The notes: generated from the letters alone by a model not told the origin. Positions 15,773 through 24,503 are shown, counted from the first letter of the stretch. The stretch is 47,734 nucleotides of DNA from Pseudomonadota bacterium (GCA_023440825.1 JAEXRL010000016.1:1-47734); one strand, 5' to 3'. Numbers and translations are program-made.

Positions 15773-16909
15773 ATGAAGCAGAAAAAAAACTCCTCGCACC
15801 GAACTGGCAGTCGCCGTAATCAGCAACAAGACGACGATAAACGTGGTCTGCGTTATGCATTGCTTTTACACGGTGCGATTCTGCTCGCCTTACTTATCGG
15901 CTTATGGACCTCTGCGCCCAAAACACCGAATGCTATCCAGATAGAACTGTGGATGGATGGGGACGCCCCCGATGCGGGCAGCCTCACAGAAACGAAGGAA
16001 CCAGAACCCACACCGGAGCCCGTTGTAGAGCCTACGCCCGAACCTGAGCCAGTGCCTACTCCTGAACCTGAGCCTGCTCCCGAGCCAGAGCCCACCCCCG
16101 AACCGACTCCTCAGCCTGAGCCCACTCCTGAGTTACCGCCCCAACCCGACCCTGAAATAGCCCTTGAAAAAGCCCGTAAGGAAAAGGCAGAGCAGGAACG
16201 CAAGGCCAAACTGGAAGCAGAACGTAAAGCCAAACAAGAGGCCGAAGAAAAAGCCAAGCAAGAAGCAGAGCGTAAAGCAAAGCAAGAAGCGGAGCGCAAG
16301 GCTAAAGAGACGGCCGAGCTAAAGGCGAAACAAGACGCGGAGCGCAAGGCCAAAGAAGCGGCTGAGCTAAAAGCCAAGCAAGAAGCTGAACGCAAAGCCA
16401 AAGAAGCAGCCGAGCTAAAGGCCAAACAAGAGGCTGAAGAAAAAGCCAAACAAGAAGCGGAGCGTAAAGCCAAACAAGAAGCAGAGCGTAAGGCTAAAGC
16501 CGCTGCTGCCGCAAAAGCAGAAGCTGAGCGCAAAGCGAAGGAAGAAGCGTTCCGCAAAGCGATGCGCGAAGGCACTCCGGGCAGGCCTGGTGGCACGGCC
16601 AATCGCAACCAAGCTGGTGGCGGTGGTGGCGACGGTGGCTATGCCGCTCAGGTACGCAGCTGTGTCCGCCCAAGAGTTATATACAATATCCCTGCGCGCA
16701 GTGATGTGCGGGGCAACCCCACCTTGCAATACCGTGTGGACTTAAGTCCCAGTGGTAATGTAAACCGGGTACGAATACTACGATCTTCCGGCATCCCTCA
16801 GTTTGACGATGCCGTGGAAAAGGGTATTGCCAAGTGCAACCCATTCCCAAAACCTCCAAATGGTCAGTACCCTTCATATATTGATGGTGACTACCGTATG
16901 TTTGACTAA
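15773..16909 (+). CDS. tolA: Tol-Pal system protein TolA
   Basis: 378 residues with the usual three parts. A short cytoplasmic, very basic N-terminus precedes one membrane helix (about 27-46). A long periplasmic arm follows: first a Pro-Glu repeat (about 68-128, PEPEPVPTPEPEPAPEPEP), then an Ala-Lys-Glu helix (about 130-270) made of variants of AERKAKQE and AELKAKQE. The C-terminal globular domain (about 290-378) has YAAQVRSCVRPRVIYN and a TonB-like fold, including the pair Cys298/Cys344 by estimate. TolA links the TolQR motor to TolB and Pal across the periplasm. The DNA is internally repetitive and yields long antisense open frames that are not genes. Confidence 0.95.
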   Translation: MKQKKNSSHRTGSRRNQQQDDDKRGLRYALLLHGAILLALLIGLWTSAPKTPNAIQIELWMDGDAPDAGSLTETKEPEPTPEPVVEPTPEPEPVPTPEPEPAPEPEPTPEPTPQPEPTPELPPQPDPEIALEKARKEKAEQERKAKLEAERKAKQEAEEKAKQEAERKAKQEAERKAKETAELKAKQDAERKAKEAAELKAKQEAERKAKEAAELKAKQEAEEKAKQEAERKAKQEAERKAKAAAAAKAEAERKAKEEAFRKAMREGTPGRPGGTANRNQAGGGGGDGGYAAQVRSCVRPRVIYNIPARSDVRGNPTLQYRVDLSPSGNVNRVRILRSSGIPQFDDAVEKGIAKCNPFPKPPNGQYPSYIDGDYRMFD

Positions 16910-16924
16910 TCAGGAGATTTCTTC

Positions 16925-18235
16925 ATGACCGCCGCAAACCCAGCCCTAGGTAGAGTACGCCGGCCCTGGCGAGCCATGGTTTCGGGGCTATTGGCCATGG
17001 CCTCGGGCCTGATCATCAGCCAGCCAGCCCAAGCCCAGTTACGCGTAGATATTTCAGGCGTAGGGGCTACCCAATACCCCATCGCCATTGCTGACTTCGC
17101 CGATAACCCGGCATCGCAATCACTGGCCGAGGTGATCCGAGCCGACTTAAGCCGCTCAGGGCAGTTTCAACTCATTAATGCTAACAACGCCAATCTGAAT
17201 GCCGAAAGCAGCATTCAATACGATGACTGGCGTAACCGCGGAGCCGATTACTTAGCCTACGGCTCGGTCAGCGGCAGCGCAGGCCAATACTCCATCAGTT
17301 ATCGCTTAGTGGACTCGGTACGCCAGACTCAAATAGATGGCGTAGCCTTTGCCGGCTCTGAAAAAGAATTACGCCGTATTTCCCACCAAATAGCTGATCG
17401 TATCTACGAAAAAATCACGGGCATACGTGGCGTTTTCTCGACTCGAATCGCCTATGTGTTGCAAACAGGCAACAGCTATGAGTTACAAATTGCAGACGCA
17501 GACGGACAAAATCCGCAGGTTATGTTGCGCTCTAAGCACTCCATTATTTCTCCGGCATGGTCTCCAGACGGTTCTAAATTAGCCTACGTTAGCTTCGAAA
17601 ATGACAAGCCTGTGGTGTATGTGCAAACCTTGGCAACAGGTCACCGAGAGCCTTTAGCGAACTACAAAGGCAACAACAGCAGCCCTGCATGGGCTCCAAA
17701 CGGGCATGAACTAGCGGTTGTGCTGTCTCGCGACGGTATTTCCCAAATCTATACGCTTAATGCAAATGGCACAGATTTACGTCGTGTTATGCGCTCACCA
17801 CTCATCGATACTGAGCCTGCTTTTACCCCCGACGGACGCTCATTGGTATTTGTAAGCGATCGTGGCGGAGCGCCCAATATTTATAAAGTTGACCTAAATG
17901 GAGGGGATGCTCAACGCATAACCTTTAACGGGAGTTACAATATATCACCGGAGGTCTCTGCAGACGGTACTAGTCTTGTATACGTCACACGCAGAAACGG
18001 TGCGTTCCGAATTGCCACGCAGGATATGGCAAGCGGAGCCGAGCAACTACTGACGACAGGTCCCGACGATCAGTCTCCGAGTTTTGCCCCCAATGGGATG
18101 CAGATCTTGTATAGCTCTGTTCAGGGGGGACGCAGTGTTTTAGCTGTCACATCGGTGGATGGTCGCGTACGTCAGACCCTCTCGTCCTTGAACGGCAAAG
18201 TTCGCGAACCCACCTGGGGACCCTTTACCAACTGA
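16925..18235 (+). CDS. tolB: Tol-Pal system periplasmic protein TolB
   Basis: 436 residues. A signal peptide (to about residue 37, ISQPAQA-QLRVD) precedes the N-terminal TolB domain (PIAIADFADNPASQSLAEVI), then a C-terminal six-bladed beta-propeller of repeated motifs such as ISPAWSPDGSKLAYVSFE, NSSPAWAPNGHELAVVLS and TEPAFTPDGRSLVFVSDRGG. TolB binds Pal and is displaced by TolA, letting Pal move to the division site. The ribosome-binding site CAGGAG precedes the ATG. The length matches the family, and pal follows after 35 bases. Confidence 0.97.
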   Translation: MTAANPALGRVRRPWRAMVSGLLAMASGLIISQPAQAQLRVDISGVGATQYPIAIADFADNPASQSLAEVIRADLSRSGQFQLINANNANLNAESSIQYDDWRNRGADYLAYGSVSGSAGQYSISYRLVDSVRQTQIDGVAFAGSEKELRRISHQIADRIYEKITGIRGVFSTRIAYVLQTGNSYELQIADADGQNPQVMLRSKHSIISPAWSPDGSKLAYVSFENDKPVVYVQTLATGHREPLANYKGNNSSPAWAPNGHELAVVLSRDGISQIYTLNANGTDLRRVMRSPLIDTEPAFTPDGRSLVFVSDRGGAPNIYKVDLNGGDAQRITFNGSYNISPEVSADGTSLVYVTRRNGAFRIATQDMASGAEQLLTTGPDDQSPSFAPNGMQILYSSVQGGRSVLAVTSVDGRVRQTLSSLNGKVREPTWGPFTN

Positions 18236-18270
18236 CATCCTGTGTGACTCTTTTTTCAAAAGGAATTCAA

Positions 18271-18771
18271 ATGAGCTCGCGCATTTTTAAAAGTTTTTCG
18301 ATTGCCGTAGTTACTGCTGCTTTAGCGGCTTGCAGTTCCGTACCTTTGGACGAAACTGCAGGTAGCAGCACAGGCACTGGCACCGACTCTGCTCGTACCG
18401 GTCAGATCATGGATCCGTTCAATCCACAAAGCCCACTAGCGCAACAGCGTTCCGTGTACTTTGACTTTGACGGCTACGTTGTTCCTGACCAATACCGTAA
18501 CGTTGTTGAAATGCACGCTTCTTACCTAAGCGGCAACCCACAGCAAACTGTTCGCATTGAAGGCAACACAGATGCACGTGGCGGTACTGAGTACAATCTG
18601 GCACTGGGTCAGCGTCGTTCCGAAGCAGTCGCGCGTATGATGAACTTGCTAGGCGTGAACAACAATCAGATTGAAGCAGTTAGCTTCGGTAAAGAGCGCC
18701 CGAAAGCGCTCGGTACTACCGATGCTGACTACGCTGAAAACCGTCGTGCAGATATCGTTTACCAACGCTAA
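18271..18771 (+). CDS. pal: Peptidoglycan-associated lipoprotein Pal
   Basis: 166 residues from ATG 18271, chosen for the AAGGAATT ribosome-binding site; the frame is open from 18244. The signal peptide ends in the lipobox LAAC with Cys21, to be modified by Lgt (also in this window). A flexible Ser/Thr/Gly stretch follows, then the OmpA-like peptidoglycan-binding domain (about 60-166) with YFDFDGYVV, IEGNTDARGGTEYNLALGQRR and FGKERPKA. Pal anchors the outer membrane to peptidoglycan and is recruited to the septum by Tol. A hairpin lies between it and cpoB. Confidence 0.97.
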   Translation: MSSRIFKSFSIAVVTAALAACSSVPLDETAGSSTGTGTDSARTGQIMDPFNPQSPLAQQRSVYFDFDGYVVPDQYRNVVEMHASYLSGNPQQTVRIEGNTDARGGTEYNLALGQRRSEAVARMMNLLGVNNNQIEAVSFGKERPKALGTTDADYAENRRADIVYQR

Positions 18772-18796
18772 TCTTAGCTCGACTTAATGTGGTTCC

Positions 18797-18828
18797 AACG
18801 CCGTGGCCATCTTGTGCCGCGGCGTTTT
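18797..18828 (+). terminator. Hairpin/attenuator between pal and cpoB
   Basis: AACGCCG (18797-18803) pairs with CGGCGTT (18820-18826), with an inner GGC/GCC pairing, followed by TTTC. The T-run is short, so partial termination is likely, which would keep Pal mRNA above that of CpoB. Confidence 0.6.
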
Positions 18829-18847
18829 CACTGGTACAGGATTTTTT

Positions 18848-19519
18848 ATGCAAGCTTATATCAAGCCATTTCGCCTGGCGGCCTTTAGTCTAGCCCTGCT
18901 TGCCTGCTTCCCTGCTCACGCCTTTGCAGATGATGAAGCACGTCGCGCCATAATTGAACTGCGACAACAAGTTCAGCAAATGCGTGAACAGAATCAACAA
19001 GCGCAACTGAATCTGGCGGCTCAAATTGATAGCCTGCGCCACGAAGTGGTGACCTTACGAGGGCAAGTGGAAAAATTAGGGTGGGAAACCAGTAATTTGC
19101 GTCAAACAAGTAACGACGGCAATACCCAACTCACTGCCAGTGACCCTCAGGAACAAGCCGTCTTTGATAGCGCCATGGACCTTTACCGTGCCGGGCAATA
19201 CCAAGAGGCCTCCGAAAGCCTGGGTGCCTTCATGGATGCTTACCCCAGCAGTGTACTGATCGACGATGTGCGCTTTTATCAAGGTAGCAGCCTATACGCT
19301 CTGCGCAATTACAAAGGGGCCTCGGAACAACTGCAGAAAATGGTCAAAGAATCCCCCAAAGCTCCACATGCGGCTGACGCACTTATGATCGCCGCATCGT
19401 GCCAAATCGAGCTCAACGATTTAAATGGCGCCAGGTCTTTACTGCAACGTATTGTCAAAGAATATCCAGAGACCGAAGCGGCCGATACGGCGCGTAATCG
19501 TCTCAAGCTACTCGAATAA
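18848..19519 (+). CDS. cpoB: Cell division coordinator CpoB (YbgF)
   Basis: 223 residues from ATG 18848; an upstream in-frame start at 18803 would fall inside the hairpin. A signal peptide ends at AHAFA-DDEAR (about residue 26). A coiled coil (about 30-80, LRQQVQQMREQNQQAQ) mediates trimerisation, and TPR-like repeats follow (AVFDSAMDLYRAGQYQEA, VLIDDVRFYQGSSLYAL, PHAADALMIAASCQIEL). CpoB is periplasmic and coordinates PBP1B peptidoglycan synthesis with Tol-driven constriction. It is the last gene of the Tol-Pal cluster; an alpha/beta hydrolase starts 7 bases after it. Confidence 0.94.
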   Translation: MQAYIKPFRLAAFSLALLACFPAHAFADDEARRAIIELRQQVQQMREQNQQAQLNLAAQIDSLRHEVVTLRGQVEKLGWETSNLRQTSNDGNTQLTASDPQEQAVFDSAMDLYRAGQYQEASESLGAFMDAYPSSVLIDDVRFYQGSSLYALRNYKGASEQLQKMVKESPKAPHAADALMIAASCQIELNDLNGARSLLQRIVKEYPETEAADTARNRLKLLE

Positions 19520-19526
19520 ATAGCAC

Positions 19527-20333
19527 ATGACTGAACCACAGGTTCAACAAGAAGTCGTTAATCTGGATGGTTTCACACAATCCATGCTGGTATCGGGCCA
19601 AGGTCCGATACTGCTGCTGATTCATGGCTCATTGTGTGATTGGCGCTACTGGCGCTGGCAGTTACCTGAACTGTCGAAGCATTTCACTGTACTAGCGCCT
19701 AGTCTGCGTCATTACTGGCCCCATACGGATAGCTCCGGCCCCTTTACAGCTCACTCCCATGCCCACGACCTGAGCATGCTCTTGCAACACTGTTATCCCT
19801 CGCAAGCTGTACATGTTCTGGGGCACTCACGGGGCGCACACGTAGCTCTGGAACTCTACCGCATCCTTCCCGATCAGATTCAAAGTCTAAGCTTGGCTGA
19901 CCCAGGTATCCCCACAGGCGCGCACTACTCCAACCAGGCCTTGTTAAGCCAAGTCACACAACGGCTACAAGCGAATGACACAGACGAAGCGCTGCGCATT
20001 TTTGTCGACACAGTAAATGGCACAGGCACTTGGAAAAAAATGGTGCCTTGGTTCAAAGAGATGGTATTTGATAATGCTGCCACGCTGCTGTTGCAGCAAC
20101 ACGAATCCAGCTCAACACTAGACTTAGACTATTTGGAAGGGCAGGACATACCCTTGTACTTCATCACAGGAGAAAATAGTCCTGTTCGCTATGCATACTG
20201 CATGCAATTAATTAGCCAGCACCTAAAGCCAAGTAGCACAACTCGGATTGCCCATGCAGCGCATGGCATGAACCTAGCTAATCCTAAAGCCTTTAATCAA
20301 GCAGTCCTCAGCTCTTTGTCATCACTTAGCTGA
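19527..20333 (+). CDS. Alpha/beta-fold hydrolase
   Basis: 268 residues, no signal peptide. The oxyanion region LLLIHGSLCDWRYWRWQ (about 31-46), the nucleophile elbow VLGHSRGAHVAL (Ser about 101), an acidic residue in the LYFITGENSPVRYA strand, and the final His in AHAAHGMNL (about 248) give the Ser-Asp/Glu-His triad of the alpha/beta hydrolases. The specific substrate cannot be read; haloperoxidase-like, esterase and C-C hydrolase members look similar. It starts 7 bases after cpoB without a strong ribosome-binding site, so it may be cotranscribed with the Tol-Pal cluster, though a function there is not implied. Confidence 0.85.
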   Translation: MTEPQVQQEVVNLDGFTQSMLVSGQGPILLLIHGSLCDWRYWRWQLPELSKHFTVLAPSLRHYWPHTDSSGPFTAHSHAHDLSMLLQHCYPSQAVHVLGHSRGAHVALELYRILPDQIQSLSLADPGIPTGAHYSNQALLSQVTQRLQANDTDEALRIFVDTVNGTGTWKKMVPWFKEMVFDNAATLLLQQHESSSTLDLDYLEGQDIPLYFITGENSPVRYAYCMQLISQHLKPSSTTRIAHAAHGMNLANPKAFNQAVLSSLSSLS

Positions 20334-20337
20334 ATAA

Positions 20338-20385
20338 TAGCGCGTGCCTTGTGGAGGGCACTCAGCCCCTTCAGGACACGCGCTA
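20338..20385. terminator. Inverted repeat between convergent genes
   Basis: A perfect 9-bp inverted repeat TAGCGCGTG/CACGCGCTA (20338-20346, 20377-20385) with a 30-base loop lies between the hydrolase and the copper chaperone. T-runs are weak on both sides, so terminator function is probable but not strong. Confidence 0.5.
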
Positions 20386-20395
20386 AACAGGCTAC

Positions 20396-20926
20396 TTAGT
20401 ACGCTTGGGTCTTAGGTGAGCGCAACTGGCAGGTGGTTACGCTTTTACTATGATCCTCGTACAGCAACTCCAGGTCTATCGTGCCACCTTGCTGCAAAGC
20501 TTGGTTCGCTTGCTCTAGCATCACATGCAAACCACCGGGTTCGAAACTCACAGACTGGCCTGCAGCAATCGCTACACTAGCGGTATGCCCCATATGGCTC
20601 ATACCGTCTTTCTGTGTGGTCTCGTGTACCATGACATCGTCATACGCTGGTGAGCGTGCGCCAATCAGAGCGACATCATCCTGACCCTGATTATTGACCA
20701 CAAAGTAAGCGGCTGAGGGCACCGTACCGGGTAGCAAGCGTACCCAGCACTGATCAATATGCACACGATTATTGAGCGTAGCCTTGTCGAACGTAGCCGC
20801 CGGAATGGACTCATGCTGTCCGTGAGCTTGATGGCTGTGATCATGGTCATGATCCGTTCCGTCATGATGCGCCCACGCCGAGACTGAAAAAGACAATGCG
20901 GCACCCAGTACAATCCATTTTTTCAT
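20396..20926 (-). CDS. Periplasmic copper chaperone PCu(A)C (DUF461)
   Basis: 176 residues from ATG 20926 (GGAG ribosome-binding site); an upstream extension is rejected because the signal peptide begins here (MKKWIVLGAALSFSVSAWA). The mature N-terminus is very His/Asp-rich (HHDGTDHDHDHSHQAHGQH, 20-38), a probable extra metal-binding tail. The PCu(A)C domain follows: WVRLLPGTVPSAAYFVVNN and the Cu(I) ligand motif with His101, Met109, His134 and Met136 (HETTQKDGM ... GGLHVML). These proteins deliver Cu(I) to the CuA/CuB site of cytochrome c oxidase. A DUF2946-type gene lies 50 bases upstream on the same strand, a common pairing in copper loci. Confidence 0.93.
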   Translation of the reverse strand: MKKWIVLGAALSFSVSAWAHHDGTDHDHDHSHQAHGQHESIPAATFDKATLNNRVHIDQCWVRLLPGTVPSAAYFVVNNQGQDDVALIGARSPAYDDVMVHETTQKDGMSHMGHTASVAIAAGQSVSFEPGGLHVMLEQANQALQQGGTIDLELLYEDHSKSVTTCQLRSPKTQAY

Positions 20927-20976
20927 GTTGTTACTCCAGTAAATGACAAAATATTCACGAACATAAGAATATTTAT

Positions 20977-21375
20977 TTACCTGGGCGGAGCACGCGCCCA
21001 TAGACTGGAGTAGCTATCAGGCCGATAAACAGGCCGGGCAGCAGGTATCCATGGCAAGCGGATGACTGGCAATAACAACGCCAATGACAGTGATACGGCA
21101 CCCGCTTTTAACCAAGCTGACTGAAACTGCGCCGAAAGCAGGCAATGCTGAGTATCGTCAAAATGCCCGCCAGACTCAGAGCTGCCGGACAAGCCCAAAA
21201 CCTTCTGCTGATAAGAACTCAGCCCAACCGAACAAAAAGTTAATGCTGAATACGTGGACGGCTGTGCGGGCATATACCCTTGAGGTACCCACGCACGCAT
21301 TAACATCGCCACGATCACGACGATAATAGGCAATGCCAGAGAGCGGCTTAACAGCCTGGGCGCAAAAGATACCAT
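20977..21375 (-). CDS. DUF2946-type membrane protein, copper-associated
   Basis: 132 residues from ATG 21375; an extension to 21459 is less likely because this Met begins a basic stretch followed by a hydrophobic helix (about 13-27). The order is: N-terminal membrane segment, RAWVPQGYMP (a pattern of the DUF2946 family), a short loop with Cys48 and Cys78 (FDDTQHCLL), and a second hydrophobic segment (about 93-108). The family is of unknown function but is often found beside PCu(A)C copper chaperones, as here. No catalytic motif is visible. The gene is divergent from the PaaI-like gene; the 110-base gap is AT-rich and should hold both promoters. Confidence 0.7.
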   Translation of the reverse strand: MVSFAPRLLSRSLALPIIVVIVAMLMRAWVPQGYMPAQPSTYSALTFCSVGLSSYQQKVLGLSGSSESGGHFDDTQHCLLSAQFQSAWLKAGAVSLSLALLLPVIRLPWIPAARPVYRPDSYSSLWARAPPR

Positions 21376-21485
21376 AAGCTCAAAGTGTACTATGACCAGC
21401 TTATTCGTACAGTAGTTAAAGCGACTAGTGTTTATCGTACAGCCTGCTACAGTAAGCATTCCTACTATCTATATTGCCAAACCTT

Positions 21486-21932
21486 ATGACAACAAGCATG
21501 AATACAAACGAGATAAATTCAGGCAAAATTAGCGTGGCTGATTTTCGCCAATTATTAACAGACCTGCATCCTTTTGCCGCGGTACTGGATATCGATGTGC
21601 AAACAATTGGCCACGGGACGGCCACACTCCTCTTACCCGATCGTAGTGCCCACCAGCGTCTGGGCGGCATGGTTGCCGGACCCATGCTAATGGGCTTAGC
21701 AGATTTGGCCCTTTATGCAGCTGTTGTAGGTGCCACAGGTAATGAGGATGCGGTAACATCTAGCTTGAGCATCAATTTCTTGCGTAAAGCTCCTAGTGGT
21801 GGCGTACTCGCTCACGCCAAAGTCCTTAAAACGGGACGCACCTGCGCAGGCGAAGTCACCTTAGTACCCGCTCAGGGTGGTGAGCCTGTCGCACATGTAA
21901 TCAGCACTTGGTCGCTTCCTCGCAGCTCCTAA
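21486..21932 (+). CDS. PaaI-family hotdog thioesterase
   Basis: 148 residues from ATG 21486; a TTG at 21474 is less likely. A single hotdog domain includes HQRLGGMVAGPMLMGLADLALYAAVVG (about 56-82), the HGG-type active-site helix of the PaaI/YigI class in which Gly-Gly-Met is followed by a small-residue helix with Asp73, and SLSINFLRKAPSGGVLAHA, the typical central strand. The substrate is an acyl- or aryl-CoA and cannot be narrowed. It is followed by a MATE transporter gene 13 bases later, so an operon is likely. Confidence 0.82.
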   Translation: MTTSMNTNEINSGKISVADFRQLLTDLHPFAAVLDIDVQTIGHGTATLLLPDRSAHQRLGGMVAGPMLMGLADLALYAAVVGATGNEDAVTSSLSINFLRKAPSGGVLAHAKVLKTGRTCAGEVTLVPAQGGEPVAHVISTWSLPRSS

Positions 21933-21945
21933 CACACACACTTTT

Positions 21946-23340
21946 ATGCCACCCAGCTCCACCTGGCGTCCACAATGGCGAGCCGAGCTTTTCGCCTCCT
22001 GCCGTTTGGGCGCCCCACTGATTCTAACCAATTTGGCTCAAATAGCCTTGTTGACCACCAACCTTATTTATATCGGTCAACTGGGTGCAGCAGACTTAGC
22101 GGCTGCCTCGCTAGCAGCTAGCCTGTATCAGGCCTGCATGATTTTCTGCATGGGTCTGGTCTCAGCGGTGATTCCCCTGCTCGCCAGCACATTGGGCAAG
22201 AATCGCTACGATGTGCGTGGTGTTCAAACCATCTTGCAGCATGGTCTGCTTAGCGCCATACTCGTTTGCCTGCCGGTATGGCTGCTCCTATGGAATGTTG
22301 AGCCTATTTTGCTGCTCATGGACCAAGACCCAGGGGCAGCTCGCCAAGCTCAATACTATATGCACAGCCTGCAATGGGCTTTGCTTCCCTATCTGGCCTA
22401 TATCGTGCTGCGCTCTTTTCTAGCCTCCATGGAAAAGCCTCTTTGGTCGCTGTTGATTGCCTGCGGCGCCATTCTTGTGAACGCCTTACTGGGCTATATT
22501 CTGATTTTTGGCCACTTTGGCTTTCCTGCCCTAGGCACGCGTGGCGCGGGCATTGCCACCGGTCTGGCAAGCCTGTTTATGTTTGGCGGCTTAATTTGGA
22601 TTATTATCCGCCACCCCCATTTTCGTCGCTATCACGTGTTTCACCGTTTTGGCAACGTGCAAGGCACTGTTCTGTGGAACATGTGGAAATTAGGCATACC
22701 TATAGCAATCACCTTCACACTTGAGACGCTCGTTTTTTATGCTGCAGTCATGATGATGGGCCTGATTGGCAAAGCAGAGTTGGCGGCTCATGCGATTGCG
22801 ATGCAAATTTCTGCCATCTCGTACATGGTGCCTCTGGGTTTTGGACAAGTTGCCACCATACGAGTGGGGCTTGCAGCCGGACGCATGCAGCCCCAAGCAG
22901 CCGCTTTGGCCGGCTGGACGTCCTATGGCCTAGGGGTAGGTTATATGTGTATATCTGCGTGCTTTCTTTGGTTATTTCCAGGCTTGCTCGTAGGTATATT
23001 TCTGGATGCCCACGACCCGCAAAACGTAGTGGTCATGGCACTTGCTGCCCAATTCATTACCTTGGCAGCCTTATTTCAAATTGGTGATGGCGCACAGGCT
23101 GTTGCCGCAGGTATGCTACGCGGTCTGCATGACACCCGCACACCTATGCTTTTGGCACTGCTGGGATACTGGATTCTAGGCGTACCCATAGGGGCCTTTT
23201 TAGCATTTAAACTTGATATGGGCGGCGTGGGTATCTGGATTGGTTTAATCACTGGCCTGTCTATCGTCGCAGTACTGCTCACCCTACGCTGGCAACATCG
23301 AGCACGTGGCTTACTACGCCAGCGTACACGCGAATACTAA
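21946..23340 (+). CDS. MATE family efflux transporter
   Basis: 464 residues with twelve membrane segments in two similar halves, normal for NorM-type MATE proteins. Marker stretches are GAPLILTNLAQIALLTTNLIYIGQLGAADLAAASLA at the start, GLVSAVIPLLASTLGKNRYD in half 1, and MQISAISYMVPLGFGQVATIRVG in half 2. Such pumps export drugs and cationic toxins with a sodium or proton gradient. It starts 13 bases after the thioesterase and ends just before a strong bidirectional terminator. The substrate is unknown. Confidence 0.93.
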   Translation: MPPSSTWRPQWRAELFASCRLGAPLILTNLAQIALLTTNLIYIGQLGAADLAAASLAASLYQACMIFCMGLVSAVIPLLASTLGKNRYDVRGVQTILQHGLLSAILVCLPVWLLLWNVEPILLLMDQDPGAARQAQYYMHSLQWALLPYLAYIVLRSFLASMEKPLWSLLIACGAILVNALLGYILIFGHFGFPALGTRGAGIATGLASLFMFGGLIWIIIRHPHFRRYHVFHRFGNVQGTVLWNMWKLGIPIAITFTLETLVFYAAVMMMGLIGKAELAAHAIAMQISAISYMVPLGFGQVATIRVGLAAGRMQPQAAALAGWTSYGLGVGYMCISACFLWLFPGLLVGIFLDAHDPQNVVVMALAAQFITLAALFQIGDGAQAVAAGMLRGLHDTRTPMLLALLGYWILGVPIGAFLAFKLDMGGVGIWIGLITGLSIVAVLLTLRWQHRARGLLRQRTREY

Positions 23341-23344
23341 AACA

Positions 23345-23380
23345 AAAAAGCGGATCTGCTTTGCGCACGATCCGCTTTTC
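23345..23380. terminator. Bidirectional terminator between MATE gene and BMP operon
   Basis: AAAAGCGGATC (ending 23356) pairs with GATCCGCTTTT (23369-23379). A-rich and T-rich flanks on both sides make it work for the MATE gene and for the minus-strand ABC operon. Confidence 0.92.
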
Positions 23381-23405
23381 ACTGCCGTTTAGCTCAACAA
23401 TTCGC

Positions 23406-24494
23406 CTATTTACGTGGCAACTTACCCGCTACGCCTTGCACATAGTAATCCATACGGTTCAAGGCGTCATCGTCCAAAAAGCCTTCCTCCAGACGAACTT
23501 TTCCGTCATTGTCGGTTACCGGTGCTGCAAAAGGCTGTAAGGTGCCAGCAACAATTTCAGCTTTTTTCGCCAAGACTAACTCTTTGACATCGTCAGGTAC
23601 TGCTGGACCAAACCCCTCCAGCTCGGCCATGCCACTGGCTAAGCCACCCCACGTACCGTCGCCTTCCCACGTACCTTCCAGCACTTGAGTGGCTTTATCG
23701 GTGAAGTACTTACCCCAGTGATGGGTCACCGCAGCCAATTGCGCCTGAGGACCAAAGCGCAGCATATCGGAGTGGTAAGCGATGGCGTATTTGCCCGCTT
23801 CCTCGGCTGCTTGGACCGTAGCAGTAGAATCGGTGTGGTGCGTAATGACGTCGGCTCCCTGGCTAAGCAAGGTCACAGCGGCATCGCGCTCTTTGCCCGG
23901 ATCATACCAAGTGTTCGCCCAAACAACGCGTACCTGTGCTTCAGGGTTCACACTGCGCAAACCAATGGTAAACGCATTAATCCCCTGCAAGACTTCAGGA
24001 ATCGGGTGCGCGCCCACGTATCCAATCACATTGGACTTGGTCATTTTTCCGGCTAGCACTCCCGCCAAATAACGGGACTCATAAAAACGGGCGTTTGTGG
24101 TTGCCACGTTAGGGGCGGTTTTATAACCCGTGGAATGCACAAACTTCACATCGGGAAATTGCTTTGCCACCTTCTGTGTCTGGTTCATGTAACCAAACGA
24201 AGTGGTAAAAATCAGTTTATTCCCTTGCTGAGCTAAATCACGAATGACACGTTCCGCATCCGCTCCCTCGGGCACGTTTTCCACGTACTGGCTAACCACT
24301 TTACCCTTAAGGGCTGCTTCCATCTCTTTACGGCCGATGTCCTGTTGCCAGGTCCAACCCGCCTCACCAATGGGGCTTACATAGACAAACCCTACCTTCA
24401 GTGGTTCTTCTGCCTGAGCCATGGCAGAGGCCATTCCCAGAGAGGCTGCCACTGCAGTAGCGAATAGCGTATTACGCAAAAATTGAGCAGACAT
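23406..24494 (-). CDS. BMP family substrate-binding lipoprotein/periplasmic protein (nucleoside ABC transporter)
   Basis: 362 residues with a signal peptide ending AMAQA-EEPLKVG (about residue 29; no lipobox Cys, so soluble periplasmic). It belongs to the BMP/PnrA family: GWTWQQDIGRKEME, GNKLIFTTSFGYMNQT, AHPIPEVLQGINAF, VVWANTWYDPGKERDAA and HHTDSTATVQAAEEAGKYAIAYHSD. Members bind purine nucleosides or related ligands; the last gene of the four-gene operon here supplies the substrate to the two permeases. It is 9 bases after the second permease, with AAAGGA as ribosome-binding site. Confidence 0.92.
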   Translation of the reverse strand: MSAQFLRNTLFATAVAASLGMASAMAQAEEPLKVGFVYVSPIGEAGWTWQQDIGRKEMEAALKGKVVSQYVENVPEGADAERVIRDLAQQGNKLIFTTSFGYMNQTQKVAKQFPDVKFVHSTGYKTAPNVATTNARFYESRYLAGVLAGKMTKSNVIGYVGAHPIPEVLQGINAFTIGLRSVNPEAQVRVVWANTWYDPGKERDAAVTLLSQGADVITHHTDSTATVQAAEEAGKYAIAYHSDMLRFGPQAQLAAVTHHWGKYFTDKATQVLEGTWEGDGTWGGLASGMAELEGFGPAVPDDVKELVLAKKAEIVAGTLQPFAAPVTDNDGKVRLEEGFLDDDALNRMDYYVQGVAGKLPRK

Positions 24495-24503
24495 AAGCGT
24501 CCT

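Noticed and set aside
16000..16560. Possible CRISPR or satellite array
   Set aside because: The repeats are in frame, vary by codon and encode the TolA arm. No spacer pattern exists.
16111..16608. Minus-strand frame of 165 codons, LRSASCLAFS repeats
   Set aside because: It is the antisense translation of the TolA Ala-Lys-Glu repeats. The repeated pattern comes from the TolA DNA.
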